This document shows, piece by piece, positions 22,800-34,199 of a DNA stretch of 64,000 bases. Below the pieces are notes generated by a model, which was not told the origin of the DNA, did no database searches, and saw only the letters and a list, made by a program, of their open reading frames with translations. Source of the stretch: Podarcis raffonei. Taxonomy: Eukaryota; Chordata; Lepidosauria; Squamata; Lacertidae. The DNA is taken from the NCBI RefSeq assembly GCF_027172205.1, contig NC_070603.1, forward strand, positions 7,552,501 to 7,616,500, written 5' to 3'. A program made the position numbers and the translations under genes. The stretch's first letter is position 1; every line of letters starts with the position of its first letter.

Positions 22800-23555
22800 G
22801 CATCTTTGTTGGCAAAATATCTGCTTCAACCACATTGATTTTGATGGCTCAGCTGATTTATTTTCAGAGATGGAAACTTCTAAACAAATCAAGAGGGGAT
22901 TTTTTAAAAAAATGCTTTAACTACTTACACAGCTGATCCGAAAAATAAAAAACATGTTCATACCTGCATATAGATGTTGTCTTCTACTGCTGCCACCTGG
23001 CAGATTATAATATGGAATGGTTCTTTTACATCAGAATCACTGGAGTTCACATTAGCCTCCTAGAATTTAAAAGCAATCAACACACCTTCTTTTGTTTTTA
23101 CAGATCTCGGCGCAAGTGCTTTCCCAGGCTTTTCTGTAGAAATGGCATCCCACAAATTCACAATTCCTTCCCTGATTGGCTAGGGGTTTCAAATCCTTTG
23201 TCTGTTGGTCCACAATGGGCTACCATCATGAAAGAGTGTTCACATGACCACCACCACCCAAAAGTGCACGTCATGGTGGTCCTCAGGGGCAGGACTACTG
23301 GTGTGGGACATCTGAGGCAGGACATCATGTGACATCACCTGTCAAACCCTAGGAGACCAATCAAACCCTAGAGGGAGTGTGATTATGTTATATTACTTCA
23401 CCACCAGCTTGAGGAAGTAGTAAATAAACTGGGCTGTGACATGACATTACTTCATCATGTATTCCTTTGCCCTGTTTTGCTATTGGCTACCACATGGTGA
23501 TGTCATATCCCTTGTTTCCACTACTGTATGTCCCATGAACAGTGGCCAAGAAAGC
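22800..23555. other. Unassigned DNA
   Basis: No gene or clear repeat is seen. Confidence 0.4.
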
Positions 23556-23559
23556 TGCT

Positions 23560-24240
23560 CAGGTGCCTGGGGCAGGACACCAAGGGACAGGGTGAACCGC
23601 CCGGTGACACACGCGTGATATCCGTACGGACTGCGCATGTGCGGCATCCCATATGGAGTGTGCATGCGCAGCAACCATACGAGCTGCCACGCGTGTGCAC
23701 TCCATATGGGATGCTGCACATGCACACTCTGTATGGGCTGCCGCTCCCATGTGGCGGTCGTATGGACTGTTGCTTGCACAGTGTCCATACGGGCTGCCGC
23801 TTGCACATGTGTGGCATGTGTGGCATCCTGTATGGACTGTGCGTGTGTGGCATCCCATACGGACTGCGCACGCGCAACAGCCTGTATGGATGGTGCATGA
23901 GAGTGGTGCCCATACGGACTGCGCGTGCACTCAGCCGCTCTACAGCTGGGGAGAGGCAAGGGCCATCTTGTCACACACACCCCGAGTGGCACCAGGGGCA
24001 GCCTGACTTCTTATGTCCCTGGTGGGGCATAATAAGAGTCTGCCTGCCTCCCTACTCAGCCGCCCTACAGCTGGGGGAGAGGCAGCGGGTGGACTGTTTG
24101 GGCAGCGTGGAGCCTGTGCGTGCCCAAGCCACCACTTCTGTCCCAGGAGAGACGCATGGCTCAGGCGCACTGCAGGCCCCACAGTGAGTGCCGCCTGGCA
24201 TTTTGTCACCCCCTCAGTGGTGACACCCGGGCCGGCCTGC
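23560..24240 (-). repeat. GC-rich composite repeat, copy 2, with internal minisatellite
   Basis: Read on -, the head at 24240-24040 ('ggtgtcaccactgagggggt', 'ggcggcactcactgtggggc') and the tail at 23610-23560 ('tgtcctgccccaggcacctg') match the copies at 7490 and 62805. Between them an expanded array replaces the short middle of the other copies (see next entry). Confidence 0.7.
23615..23935. repeat. Degenerate CATACGGACTGCGCATG minisatellite
   Basis: About a dozen imperfect units of roughly 23-30 bases built on 'cccatacggactgcgcatgt' and 'ggcatcccatatggagtgtg'. CpG and alternating purine-pyrimidine (GCGCATGTGCG) words are frequent. All six frames stay open for long distances because of the repeat, so the open frames here are not genes. 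Confidence 0.85.
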
Positions 24241-24885
24241 ACCTATCGCACCCTCCTTCCTCCGCCCCTATTCATGCAGAGAAAGGAGAACAACATGCAT
24301 GAACCTGCATTTTTGGTCATGTCTAATCCCAGCCTTCGCAACAAAGAACAGTCCAAACAATTCTTGTGAGTGATGAAAGGCAAAGGGGGTGAAAATATGT
24401 TCCCATCAGGGCAACCTCTCCAAAACTAATACACAATTGTGGCAGCTTAATCCTTTCAGAGACCACACTACTGTGTAGCCTGCACTTGAGTTTCGATAAC
24501 ACAGCTTCTATCACCTCTTTGTGTTATGTTTACTTTAAAGGGGACCCAAACATCCGCGTTTTGAATGAATCAATTGTGTTAACGTACGGAGAGTGCTTTT
24601 GCCTTTTAATCGCATCACGCTGCCTAATGACATCAAGCTTTGATAAAAATTGTGAAATCGCTGCTTCCTCATGTGTTATTTTCATGGTTCAGGCTAACCT
24701 GTTCCTTTCACTCCCCCTCAGGCAACCTGATATGTGAACAAACGCTTATCTCTGATGTTGTTTTTGCCTTGTAGCAACAAATATCCAAGACACAAAAAAG
24801 GAAGCCTATGTACGATATTGAAATTGCTTTAATCTAATTTGGTTATTAGGCATTACATGACTTGCACTTCATCTGCTCTATACAA

Positions 24886-25430
24886 TTAAGCAGTATCATA
24901 CCACTTTAAACAGCTTCTTCCAAAGAGCCCTGGGAATTGTAGTTTGCTAAGCAGAGCCTAGGACTTGCCGATCAGAAGGTCGGTGGTTCGAAACCCCGCA
25001 ACGGGGTGAGCTCCCGTTGCTCAGTCCCTGCTCCTGCCCACCTAGCAGTTCGAAAGCACGAAGTGCAAGTAGATAAATAGGTACCGCTCCAGCGGGAAGG
25101 TAAACGGCACTTCTGTGCGCTGCTCTGGTTCGCCAGAAGTGGCTTATTCATGCTGGCCACATGACCCGGAAGCTGTACTCCGGCTCCCTTGGCCAGTAAA
25201 GCGAGATGAGTGCCGCAACCCCAGAGTCAGTCACGACTGGACCTAATGGTCAGGGGTCCCTTTGCCTTTACCTTTTTAAGGGTGCTGAGACTTGTTAGGA
25301 AACCCCTGTTCCTCTCACAGAGCAGCAATTCCCAGAGTGGCTTAACCATCAATACCTCTTCCCCAAGAACTCTTGGGACTAAGTACCAGCAACTCATTCT
25401 TTGCCAAATCGGGTCCTCCCTTAAAGAGGG
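24886..25430. mobile_element. Inverted-repeat MITE interrupted by a Sauria SINE
   Basis: Left part 'gcagtatcataccactttaa' to 'gccctgggaattgtagtttg' and right part 'gggtgctgagacttgttagg' to 'agagcagcaattcccagagt' belong to one palindromic reptile repeat. The SINE at 24952-25275 lies between them. Confidence 0.6.
24952..25275 (+). mobile_element. Sauria-type tRNA SINE, 5'-truncated
   Basis: Starts within the tRNA part at 'agagcctaggacttgccgat' and keeps the box B 'ggtggttcgaaaccccgc', the body 'gtgcaagtagataaataggt' and the end 'ggacctaatggtcaggggtc' plus ccttta units. Members of this family share their 3' end with BovB, which supplies the machinery for copying. Confidence 0.9.
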
Positions 25431-25454
25431 CATGTATTGTGGTGAGACCTGGAA

Positions 25455-26190
25455 AACCGACACCCTGTGTTGTGGGTGGGTATGACTGGTCAGCTACAAC
25501 ACCCGATTCGTAGGTCCCTCAAAGCTGGGTGCAATCTGGCCAATGGGACACAGTCCAAACGGTTCAAGGGACCTATTTATGCCCATGCACGTGACCTAGA
25601 GCTTCCTCTTTCGGCACGTGCATTCGGAACACCCGCCTACCTCTCCCTACTTTTAGGGCTTTGCGCTTGACCTTGCTATGCCGTCGTGTGTTGTCTGTCG
25701 TTGGGACAGGGGCATGGCAGGAATTTTCCCCACTTGGCTGATTGGCTGTTGCCATTTGGGTTTCGCCTGCCGCATAGCAAATCGTCAAAACTTGTAAGGT
25801 TGCGGATAGGCTCTGGTTCAGGTGATAGGGATGGGAGAACGCTCTTGCCATCCCTATGTGAAGGGTATTCCGTTAAAGGAATGCAGGGACTCAATGGTTT
25901 GGTCAACCCCTGAGAAGAGGTTGTGCCCGTGCCTGAGTCCAGGGGGAGAGTTGGGTGGTGGAGTTGGCCTGTTCCAGGCTTTCCGCTTATCCAGGTGTTC
26001 ACCCTTGGCTGACCTATGCTGGAACCCTGGGTCAGCACTACCTGCATGGCAGGGAGCTAGTTGAACCAGAGCCTATGCAACCAGTCACTTTCTGTAATCA
26101 ATAAAGTTGTGGCCTAAATTCTGCCAAAAACCAAAATTTGAGTCAAGTGTGAATTTATTTAGGGATGAGGTTTCTGGGTCTGAACACGCA
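25455..26190 (+). mobile_element. Possible solo LTR, fossil
   Basis: A 700-base GC-richer block with a TATA-like 'cctatttatgcccatg' in its first part and 'tcaataaagttgtggcc' near its end resembles an LTR. I find no convincing target duplication and cannot fix the edges, so this is tentative. Family not determined. Confidence 0.35.
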
Positions 26191-26199
26191 AAAAGACAA

Positions 26200-26748
26200 A
26201 AGCAACAAAACCAAAAAAGCACACTGCTGTAGGCTACCTATCACGTAGCAGAATGAAGTATAGTTACTACCCGCTAAAGAGGTTGTGTTTATGTAATGCA
26301 AAAATTGTTAGTTCAGATCATCACTTGCTCTGTTTGGAACAGAATATACCAATTAGTAGTCAACCCTAGATGAGTACTGGCACTTGGTATTCAATTTAAT
26401 TTCCATCTGTATTAATATATCAACTAATTCTAAACACAGAATACATATTTATGCTTTTACTGTTTTATATTAACATAACATACACCATGTACTGTAACAT
26501 TTCTGACTATGGATGACAGGGCACAATACACACACCCTTCACCATTCTGGGAAAACCCCTTAATCCCAATTTTATTTCATTTTACGAAAAGAAAAACATA
26601 CACCAATAAATAAATTTTAGAAAGGGGGCACATGGACACACAAAGCATTAAAAAAAATAAAAACTGAGATTCCTTGCGCTCCACGTTACACCCCCTTTCT
26701 GCCCTCTGCCTGCCCCTCAGAGCTGTAACCGGCTGTACGTTTGTAAAA
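26200..26748. other. Unassigned AT-rich DNA
   Basis: No gene or clear repeat is seen. Confidence 0.4.
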
Positions 26749-27294
26749 ATAAGATATACTATTCATTGTATTGAATTGTAGATTTCAACAAAAGTAGCTC
26801 ATAAAGTTCAACGAAAAAAGTAGATTGCCAACACCTGTTACTCGAATCAGTATTGTGCTTGTCCATATAACTCCACTCTGTAAAAGCAGCAACTACTATG
26901 CTATAAGATCCACTGTCCTATGATATCATATATGGTATGTATGGTTGTTGATGGTTTTTATATTAATTTTGCTGTAAAAATGTGTGAGATTACGATATTG
27001 TATTTTTTTGCATTACCTAGTTTGTACTACTGATGAAGCCTAGGAAGGCGAAACATGGCTAATATTCCAGAAATCCTTGTCTTAGACTCCGTGAAAGGAT
27101 TCTGTGGAACTGCAACAACCTTTTGTGTGGATTGTTAGACTCTGTGAACAGACAGGTGGAATAGACATTTTCACATACATGGACCTTATGCATAAACTGA
27201 TTAGAGAATGAACTGATCCACTGGGTCTTCTACTTTTTTCGTTGAACTTTATGAGCTACTTCTGTTGAAATCTACCATTCAATACAATGAATAA
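26749..27294. mobile_element. DNA transposon with about 70-bp terminal inverted repeats
   Basis: Left arm 26752-26825 ('attcattgtattgaattgta', 'caaaagtagctcataaagtt', 'caacgaaaaaagtaga') is matched in reverse complement by 27227-27294 ('tctacttttttcgttgaact' to 'attcaatacaatgaat'). The 400-base interior has no open frame of note and includes 'ctgatgaagcctaggaaggc gaaac'. A non-autonomous element; superfamily not identified. Confidence 0.85.
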
Positions 27295-27808
27295 TACCGT
27301 ATTTTTTGCTCTATAAGACTCACTTTTTCCCTCCTAAAAAGTAAGGGGAAATGTGTGTGCGTCTTATGGAATGAATGCAGGCTGCACAGCTATCCAAGAA
27401 GCCAGAAGAAGAAGAAGAAGAAGAGTTTGGATTTGATATCCCGCCTTTCACTCCCTTTAAGGAGTCTCAAAGCGGCTAACATTCTCCTTTCCCTTCCTCC
27501 CCCACAACAAACACTCTGTGAGGTGAGTGGGGCTGAGAGACTTCACAGAAGTGTGACTGGCCCAAGGTCACCCAGCAGCTGCATGTGGAGGAGTGGAGAC
27601 TCGAACCCGGTTACCCAGATTACGTGACTACCGCTCTTAACCACTACACCACACTGGCTCTCTGTGTGGGGTTGCTGCTTTCACTGTGAAGCGATCCCTG
27701 TTGCTGTTCTGGCTTCTGAGATTCAGAATATTTTTTTTCTTGTTTTCCTCCTCCAAAAACTAGGTGCGTCTTGTGGTCTGGTGCGTCTTATAGAGCGAAA
27801 AATACGGT
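27295..27808. mobile_element. Inverted-repeat MITE (taccgtatttttcgctctat type) split by a SINE
   Basis: Left end 'taccgtattttttgctctat' + 'aagac' and right end 'gcgtcttatagagcgaaaaa' + 'tacggt' are terminal inverted repeats. A CORE-SINE is inserted at 27397-27662. Other copies: 44575-45258, 48806-49214, 51689-52210. Confidence 0.8.
27397..27662 (-). mobile_element. tRNA/CORE-type SINE inserted in a MITE
   Basis: In reverse complement it starts 'agccagtgtggtgtagtggt', goes through 'cagctgctgggtgaccttgg' (CORE motif) and ends 'ggcgggatatcaaatccaaa' with a (ctt)n tail, seen on + as (gaa)n at 27404-27424. A sister copy is at 38908-39182. Confidence 0.8.
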
Positions 27809-27829
27809 GTATATTATTTTTTCAAACGT

Positions 27830-29150
27830 ACTGCCAGTAACGTCTTGTGTGTTTATTGAATGTTTCACGTAACCAGAGGTTTGTTGTTGTTTTGCCCCTC
27901 AGAGCTGGCACATCACACAGGGCTGGAACTCAGCGGCTGCAGCTTCTTCTCCTGCTCCTTGCCAGCTCTCCAGCAGCTGCTACAAGCTGCCTAAGGGAGA
28001 GGCAACAGGACGTTCTCTCGCAGCAACCGCTGCAGCCGCTGTCACCTCATCCTCCTCCCAGAACTCGGCAGAAGCAGCACCGGCGAGGAAAACTGAGACA
28101 TTCCAGGATCAAATCAAAAGCCGGGATGGCTCTTGCAATTCTGGGACTCTCCCTGGAAAATTGCCCCACACGAAGGATGAGTGTGCCATAAAATGTTCCC
28201 AGAATCCTCTGCAACGTGGGAGAATTTCTGTGGCAGGAGTTCCTTGGCGAATTAATTGATTTGGGAAGGATTCTGAAATCCCTGTTCTAAGAAATGAGTC
28301 ACCTCTGTGTACATAGCAAAATACTGTTTTGCTGGGCAATTCTAGTAAACTTTCCAGTCCAAGCTTTTAATATAAAAGACCTTTTGTATGTGAGGGAAAT
28401 ATAGTGAGACAGACCCAAGCGTTTCCACACATTTCGGGCGGATGGAATATATTTCCAGTCATCTTTTCCTGATGCTTTTGAATATTAGATGGTTTGCCCT
28501 CATTTTAGCATTCCAGGCATGAATAGATAGGGGGGCATATTGGGTGATGATACGTTCCTTCTTCCTGATTATCTTTGTTCCTCAGCTCCCAACACGTGAC
28601 CTTTGCTGGCAGCAACCAAAAGCTTCGGCCTTCTGCCTACATTAAATTTCACTGTGTTTCTGCCCTCAGGCCTTGCCTGCTGTAAGGCTCCTTTGTTCAA
28701 CTGGCACGTAAAGGCCTGGGAGGTAAATCTAGCTGGGGCTGAACAGGTCTTTCAAGGAGATGTATTAACCTGAGTTGGGGCAAAAAAGAAAAAACAATCC
28801 TTACTGGACATTCCAGCTGAGCTGAGCTGGTTTTTGCAGCAAGCATTACACAACGGTGATGCAGAGTGATTTTAGGGGAATCACAAAGTCCTATCACATA
28901 CCACATTGCGGGGTGGGGCAGCGAGCACACAAAATGTTTCATGGGTATACCTTAGCTCTTAAATGAGGACTGATGCAATACGTTTCGCCCCATCAGGGAA
29001 AGAGGATGAGGAGCACAGAGAAAGGAAGCTGGAGAATGAGTGGACCATTACAAAGGATGAAAGATGGGAGAATCCATGCAGATCCAAGGAGAGACGCATG
29101 TGGATGAAGGTTGAGGAAGTTTCCTTGAGAATCCATTGCAATGTTCAGAT
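27830..29150. other. Unassigned DNA, partly GC-rich
   Basis: The stretch 27895-28100 is GC-rich with CTG/CAG-type words but has no exon signature. The rest is unassigned. Confidence 0.35.
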
Positions 29151-29156
29151 GCATGG

Positions 29157-29420
29157 TGGTACGTACTGAAGTTCTCACTCTGGGCCAGCAGGGGGATACT
29201 GTAGATAGTTTTCACTCAGGTCCACATATGCAAATAAGGGATTGAAAGTGACGTTCAGTGATTGGATAGTTACAGAAAATGGTTACTGTTGCGTTCAAGT
29301 GGAGCTCTATATAAGCAGGCTGGCTAAACCCTTCAGTTCAGTTCTGTTCTGGCCTGTGAATAAACAAGAGCTGTTTGAAGAATTGCTGTGTCGTCTGATA
29401 TGTTCACCCACAACTTAACA
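29157..29420 (+). mobile_element. Solo LTR, fossil
   Basis: Starts 'tggtacgtactgaag' and ends 'cacccacaacttaaca', with weak inverted ends. It has a TATA box ('ctctatataagcagg') and 'tgaataaacaagagctg' 3' of it, in LTR order. Flanking catgg / catag may be a 5-bp target duplication with one change. Length 264 bases; family not determined. Confidence 0.6.
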
Positions 29421-29489
29421 CATAGGGATGGGGAGGAAACAGGAAAGCAAATCAATTCGGGCATCCATTCTTCATGAAGTTAGATAAAT

Positions 29490-30122
29490 GCTAAGACCCT
29501 ACCTGCCCACAGACTGTCTCGCCAGAGTGGTGCATGCTTTAGTTATCTCCCGCTTGCACGACTGCAATGCGCTCTACGTGGGGCTACCTTTGAAGGTGAC
29601 CTGAAAACTACAACTAATCCAGAATGCAGCAGCTAGACTGGTGACTGGGAGCGGCCGCTGAGACCACATAACACCGGTCTTGAAAGACCTACATTGGCTC
29701 CCAGTACGTTTCTGAGCACAATTCAAAGTGTTGGTGTTGACATTTAAAGCCCTAAACGGCCTTGGCCCAGTATACCTGAAGGAGCGTCTCCACCCCCATC
29801 ATTCTGCCCGGACACTGAGGTCCGGCTCCGAGGGCCTTCTGGCAATTCCCTCACTGTGAGAAGCAAAGCTACAGGGAACCAGGCAGAGGGCCTTCTCGGT
29901 AGTGGCACCTGCCCTGTGGAACGCCCTCCCATCAGATGTCAAAGAGATAAACAACTACCTGACATTTAGAAGACATCTGAAGGCTCAGGGAAGTTTTTAA
30001 CGTGTGACATTTTAATGTATTTTTAATCTTTGTTGGAAGCCACCCAGAGTGGCTGGGAAAACCCAGCCAGATGGGCAGGGTACAAATAATAAATTATGAT
30101 TATTATGATTATTATGATTATT
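29490..30122 (+). mobile_element. CR1/L2-clade LINE 3' end
   Basis: Contains nucleotide landmarks of the reverse transcriptase C-terminal region: 'cgactgcaatgcgctctacg', 'gcagcagctagactggtgac', 'acctacattggctcccagta', then the 'ctggctgggaaaacccagcc' and 'ggcagggtacaaataataaa' tail with att units. It is closely related to the copy at 18405. Stops and small deletions make it inactive. Confidence 0.8.
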
Positions 30123-30384
30123 AATCAGGAAGAATGGACACCAAGGAAGCCAACTCTGGGAGATGAGGACAGTTGGTCCTAGCCATGCTAGATCACACAC
30201 ACCCTCTCTCCAGCAGTCAAATGGAACGGGTGCTAAAAGGATGTAAGCTGGTCTGTTTACTGCCACATATTCTGTGAAATAGTTCTAAATTCTGGGATCT
30301 GGTTTCCAGCTTCCTGTCAAGACTTAACTCCAAGGGATTCCAGCTGAGATTTGGGGCAGCTGTATGGATTTAAATCAATGCATT

Positions 30385-30600
30385 TAATTAATTACTTAAT
30401 TAACTAACAGGATTTATACACTTCTTAATTGTAAATGGAACCTCTAAGCAATTTGCAAAAATAGGTAAAATATACATTAAAACTATCAGTCAAAGTCAAA
30501 GTTAAAAAACAAGTTTTTGAAAAATATAAATATAAATAAAATCAACAGATTAAAAACTTAAATTACAAACTAAAGGGACAGTTTAAAAAAATAAATCCAT
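30385..30600 (-). mobile_element. LINE tail fragment
   Basis: 'aggatttatacacttcttaa' and 'acctctaagcaatttgcaaa' resemble a reversed CR1/L2 3' end, highly decayed. Confidence 0.35.
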
Positions 30601-31545
30601 AATGGCTGGGTCTGAAAGGGTCTGAACAGCTGGTTAAGTTTGCCTTTGAATAAGACTGCGCTGTGTGTGTGTTTGACCAGCATGTTTATTTTTTCAGTGC
30701 CTGGACTTGACATGTCAACTGTCAGTGAAGGAAGTTCTCTGACATCAACGCTGTGAAAGAAGCAGCAGTTAACATCTATCATGATGCTGATTTTTCTGGA
30801 TAGTAGGTGTGAAAGGGAATGTTGTCTTAATCCCGGTGCTGCACACTTGCTGTTGCTAGGGAAGTATTGGCCAAGAACTGCAACCTCCTGTGTCCAACAG
30901 AGAGGATTATCATCTAACTGCATTGTTTTGACCAACCGTTGGTCCTGAACAAGAAAAAGGTGAAACTCAAGGCAAAGTTTCTATGGAAACCATTAGCTTT
31001 GTTTTGGGAGGTCATCCTTTAGTCTGGTGGTATGTGAGGACGCACAAGACAGCCATGTGTTATCTGGGGATCCTGAAACCACCACCATCTCCTGACCATC
31101 CACCATCCCAGTAAATAGCAGCAGGGACAACCCATCCTCTTTCACTGCCTGGGACAAAATAGGAAGGTGTCTTCCCACCACCCCACCTCCAGAAGCCTCG
31201 CTTACTCACAAGACCTCACCAGAAGCCACTGCCACTTTTCAGCCAGCAACTTTTTCCACTCAGTCACATCACAGCAAATTCTGCCCTCAAACTCAGGCAT
31301 TGTCCTTCTAGCTATCTAAGAAATAGAGGAGGGGCCCCACTCATTTGCTCTCTTAATGGCCCATCACCTTTCCTTTGATCTCTTAATGGCCCATCGCCCA
31401 AGTGATCACCTGAACACAGAAAGCTAGCCTGGCCTGTTTAGCTTCTAACACTTGCTGGAGCCAGGGATTAGAATTGTCTGGCACACACAAACTCATAACA
31501 ATATACGCATAATGAGTGGGTGTGGGCATGTTTAGAGAGAGTATA
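30600..31545. other. Unassigned DNA
   Basis: No gene is supported. 'ctcttaatggcccatc' occurs twice at 31348-31395, a local duplication. Confidence 0.4.
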
Positions 31546-31549
31546 TACT

Positions 31550-31732
31550 ATATACTGTGTGCGTGCGTGCACACGTATTTAGAGTATATATTATATATTC
31601 ACTGTGTGTGTGTGTGTGTGTGCACGCGCGCATGTACTGTGGAGTGTGTATATATTATATATACACAGTGTATGTGTCTGTGTATTTAGAGTATATATTA
31701 TATATTCATTTTGTGTGTGTGTGTGTGTGTAT
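31550..31732 (+). repeat. Compound (TG)n/(TA)n tract
   Basis: Alternating TG-rich and TATA-rich blocks, with 'gagtatatattatatattca' repeated three times at about 60-base spacing. Confidence 0.85.
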
Positions 31733-31929
31733 AATTTTCCTGTATAAATAGAAATATAAGGTGTCATCATGCTCTGCCAAGTTCTGTCATCTTTGCTGTT
31801 GAAAATTATACCTAACACGACACCACACCCACTTAAAACTCCTGCCAAAAATCTTGGGCTCCACACTATGACCAGGAATGGGATTCAGGTTTGCTCTAGT
31901 AACAGCACAAAGGAGCAAGTGGTGTGGCC

Positions 31930-32474
31930 TGATACATTTTGGGTACTCCCTTCTCCTCTGTCTTGCTTGCACAGTCCATCTGCATGTCAGGGACTGGACT
32001 CAAGAGGGCGAGAGGGAGGAGGAATGGCGGAAATCACACACACCCTTCTCCTGATGCTGCAGGAGAGGAGGAACACAGCATTGATTTACAGCAGGGGTTT
32101 GAGGAGCTTGAGGGAAGTCATAGCTCAGAGATAGGTGAACAGAAGAGTTGGGAAGTGTTAGAAGAAGCAGTTGAAGAACTGCGGCAGGGCAGCTAGCTGA
32201 CACGTTGTCACTGGAAAGTATTTCTGATCCCCCTTCTCCCAGAACTCGACGTTCGTTAAGGGTGCAGGAACAACAGAATCAAAGACATTTGACCACCAGC
32301 GGCCACCGTAAAGGGAGATGTTGTTGCTAGGAGGGGAGGGAGGAGCCCAGCTTGGGGCAACCCCATAATTAGGGCAGACAGCGTTCCCTTGTCTCTCATT
32401 GTTATGATTGATTAAACTAATTAAAAAGGACTTTATCTTGTTTCTCTGCTTCTTGCTGCCACCGGGGAAGGAAC
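31930..32474 (+). mobile_element. Possible LTR-retroelement remnant, fossil
   Basis: A purine-rich word 'accgtaaagggaga' directly before 'tgttgttgctaggagg' looks like a polypurine tract next to the start of a 3' LTR, with a charged coding-like stretch before it. Edges are uncertain and it is broken. Confidence 0.3.
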
Positions 32475-32575
32475 AGCATTGCAGTTCCCATCAGCCACTC
32501 TGGGAAATACTCTGAAAGGATGAGAGTTGTAGCACAGCAACATCTGGAGGGCCAATGCTTCCCCATCCCTGTTTC
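32466..32575. repeat. Decayed hairpin MITE
   Basis: 'gcagttcccatcagccactc' with 'gagagttgtagcacagcaac' and 'atctggagggccaatgcttc', the same family as at 6722. Confidence 0.5.
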
Positions 32576-33056
32576 ATACCCATAAAAGTTGTAAAGGGAA
32601 CTCCACGAGCCATTTACAGACCCAGACTTTTTTTGCCCTGAAGTCCACATTCACTTTTGACCAAACCTCTGGGAGCCACAGGGCAGCAGCGGGTGTAGTC
32701 ACCTCATACTCTTGTGCACACTCTCACGAGCACACACAACAGGCACACATCCTCAGGGCACACACAGGATGCACACTGGCAGACACACAATGGCACACAG
32801 CCTCCCCTTCTCAGCTGATCCATGCAGATGCCAGTGCCGGATTTACGTATAAGCTAAACAAGCTATAGCTTAGGGATGCAAAAAAAGTTAAAGGGGGGAA
32901 AACTGGATGTACATTTCCAAAATATAAGATGAAAAACAAATAAAATAAAACCTACATACAGCAACAGTGTTTTGTGTTGTGTAACCTTCCTATGATATAA
33001 GAATTGGACCCCGCCTGCTAGCCTGCTCCGTAAAATATCACTGGTTTGTTCATTTC

Positions 33057-33058
33057 TA

Positions 33059-33101
<43 letters not shown>

Positions 33102-33556
33102 TATACCCCGCCCTCCCCAGCCAAGGCCGGGCTCAGGGTGGCTAACAAGCAATAATAAAAACAAGTTGAATGAATACAACTTAAAAACAAGATTAAAATA
33201 GAACATTAAAATATTGAAACATTAAAATATTAAAAATGCAGCCTCATCACAGGAGGAGAAAGGAAAAAGGAAAAAGAAAGAGGGGGAGGGAATCAAATTG
33301 GCTCAAAGCCAAAAGCCAGGTGGAACAATTCTGTCTTACAGGCCCTGCAGAAAGAAATCAGATCCTGCAGGGCCCTGGTCTTATGAAGCAGAGCATTCCA
33401 CCAGGCCGGGGCCAGTGTTGAAAAGGCCCTGGCTCTGGTTGAAGCTAATCTCACTTCCTTAGGGCCCGGGACCACTAGGGTGTTGCTATTTATGGACCTT
33501 GAGGTTCTCCGTGGGGCATACTGGGAGAGGCGGTCCCGTAGGTACGAGGGTCATAG
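33057..33556 (-). mobile_element. CR1/L2-clade LINE 3' end
   Basis: On - the frame at 33475-33293 reads RARAFSTLAPAWWNALLHKT, the conserved region after the reverse transcriptase. The (ATT)n tail is at 33059-33102, with 'ataccccgccctccccagcc' next to it. Confidence 0.8.
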
Positions 33557-33559
33557 GCC

Positions 33560-33606
33560 GTATATAGTATGTGTATAGTATATACATATATAGTATATAT
33601 ATATAT
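33560..33606 (+). repeat. (TA)n-rich tract
   Basis: Repeated tatatag / gtatata words. Confidence 0.8.
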
Positions 33607-34047
33607 GGTGCCTACATTCTGCATGGACTGGTTGAATGACAACATGTGCAAATTAGATACCTATTTAGGTCCATAAATTACCATATAGCATATATTCAAC
33701 ACAAAAAACAGTGACAATTTGTTGTTGACAAAGGACAGCTGGACATATAAAGGGCCCCTTTACCTTCAGTAGCTTAGGGCCTCATCAAGCCTAAATCCGG
33801 CCCTGTGCAGGCCAACTGATCAGTCTCATGAGAGGGGAGGAGGCTGTTTACATCCTTACAGGGATGCTGAGCTCTGCACACACCACAGCTGGGTCTACTT
33901 TTTCATTTTTTAATGCTACTCCCACCAAAATAGAGAGGGTATCGTTGGGCTAGGGGGAAAAACTTGGGTTAAGCTTCTGTGCAAGGGCCACACCTGCTCT
34001 AGATCAAGAATGACAGTTGTCCAAAACATACCAGAAAACTCCTGGTG

Positions 34048-34185
34048 TAAGGTTGCCAGATATTTTTCATTGAATCCAGGGACACTTTTCAACTTCCTAC
34101 TAAATAGATGGAATTTGCCAGGGGACTGATTTGTAAATCCGGGGACGGTCCCTGGGAAACAGGGACACCTGGTAACCTTATACTG
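34048..34185. repeat. Inverted-repeat MITE (aaggttaccaga type)
   Basis: 'aaggttgccagatatttttc' and 'caggtggtaacctta'-like right end ('cacctggtaaccttat') pair with the copy at 11881. Confidence 0.65.
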
Positions 34186-34199
34186 GTGTGTCATAATAT

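Larger units (their letters stand above)
32835..33807. mobile_element. hAT-like MITE split by a LINE
   Basis: Left end 'cagtgccggatttacgtata' and right end 'aagcctaaatccggccctg' are terminal inverted repeats; next to them 'agctatagcttaggg' faces 'gtagcttagggcct'. A CR1/L2 LINE copy (33057-33556) lies inside. Confidence 0.6.

Noticed and set aside
23480-24187. Several long overlapping frames on both strands rich in His, Cys and Arg
   Set aside because: They are produced by the tandem CATACGG minisatellite, which is open in many frames at once; no start or splice context and no family match.
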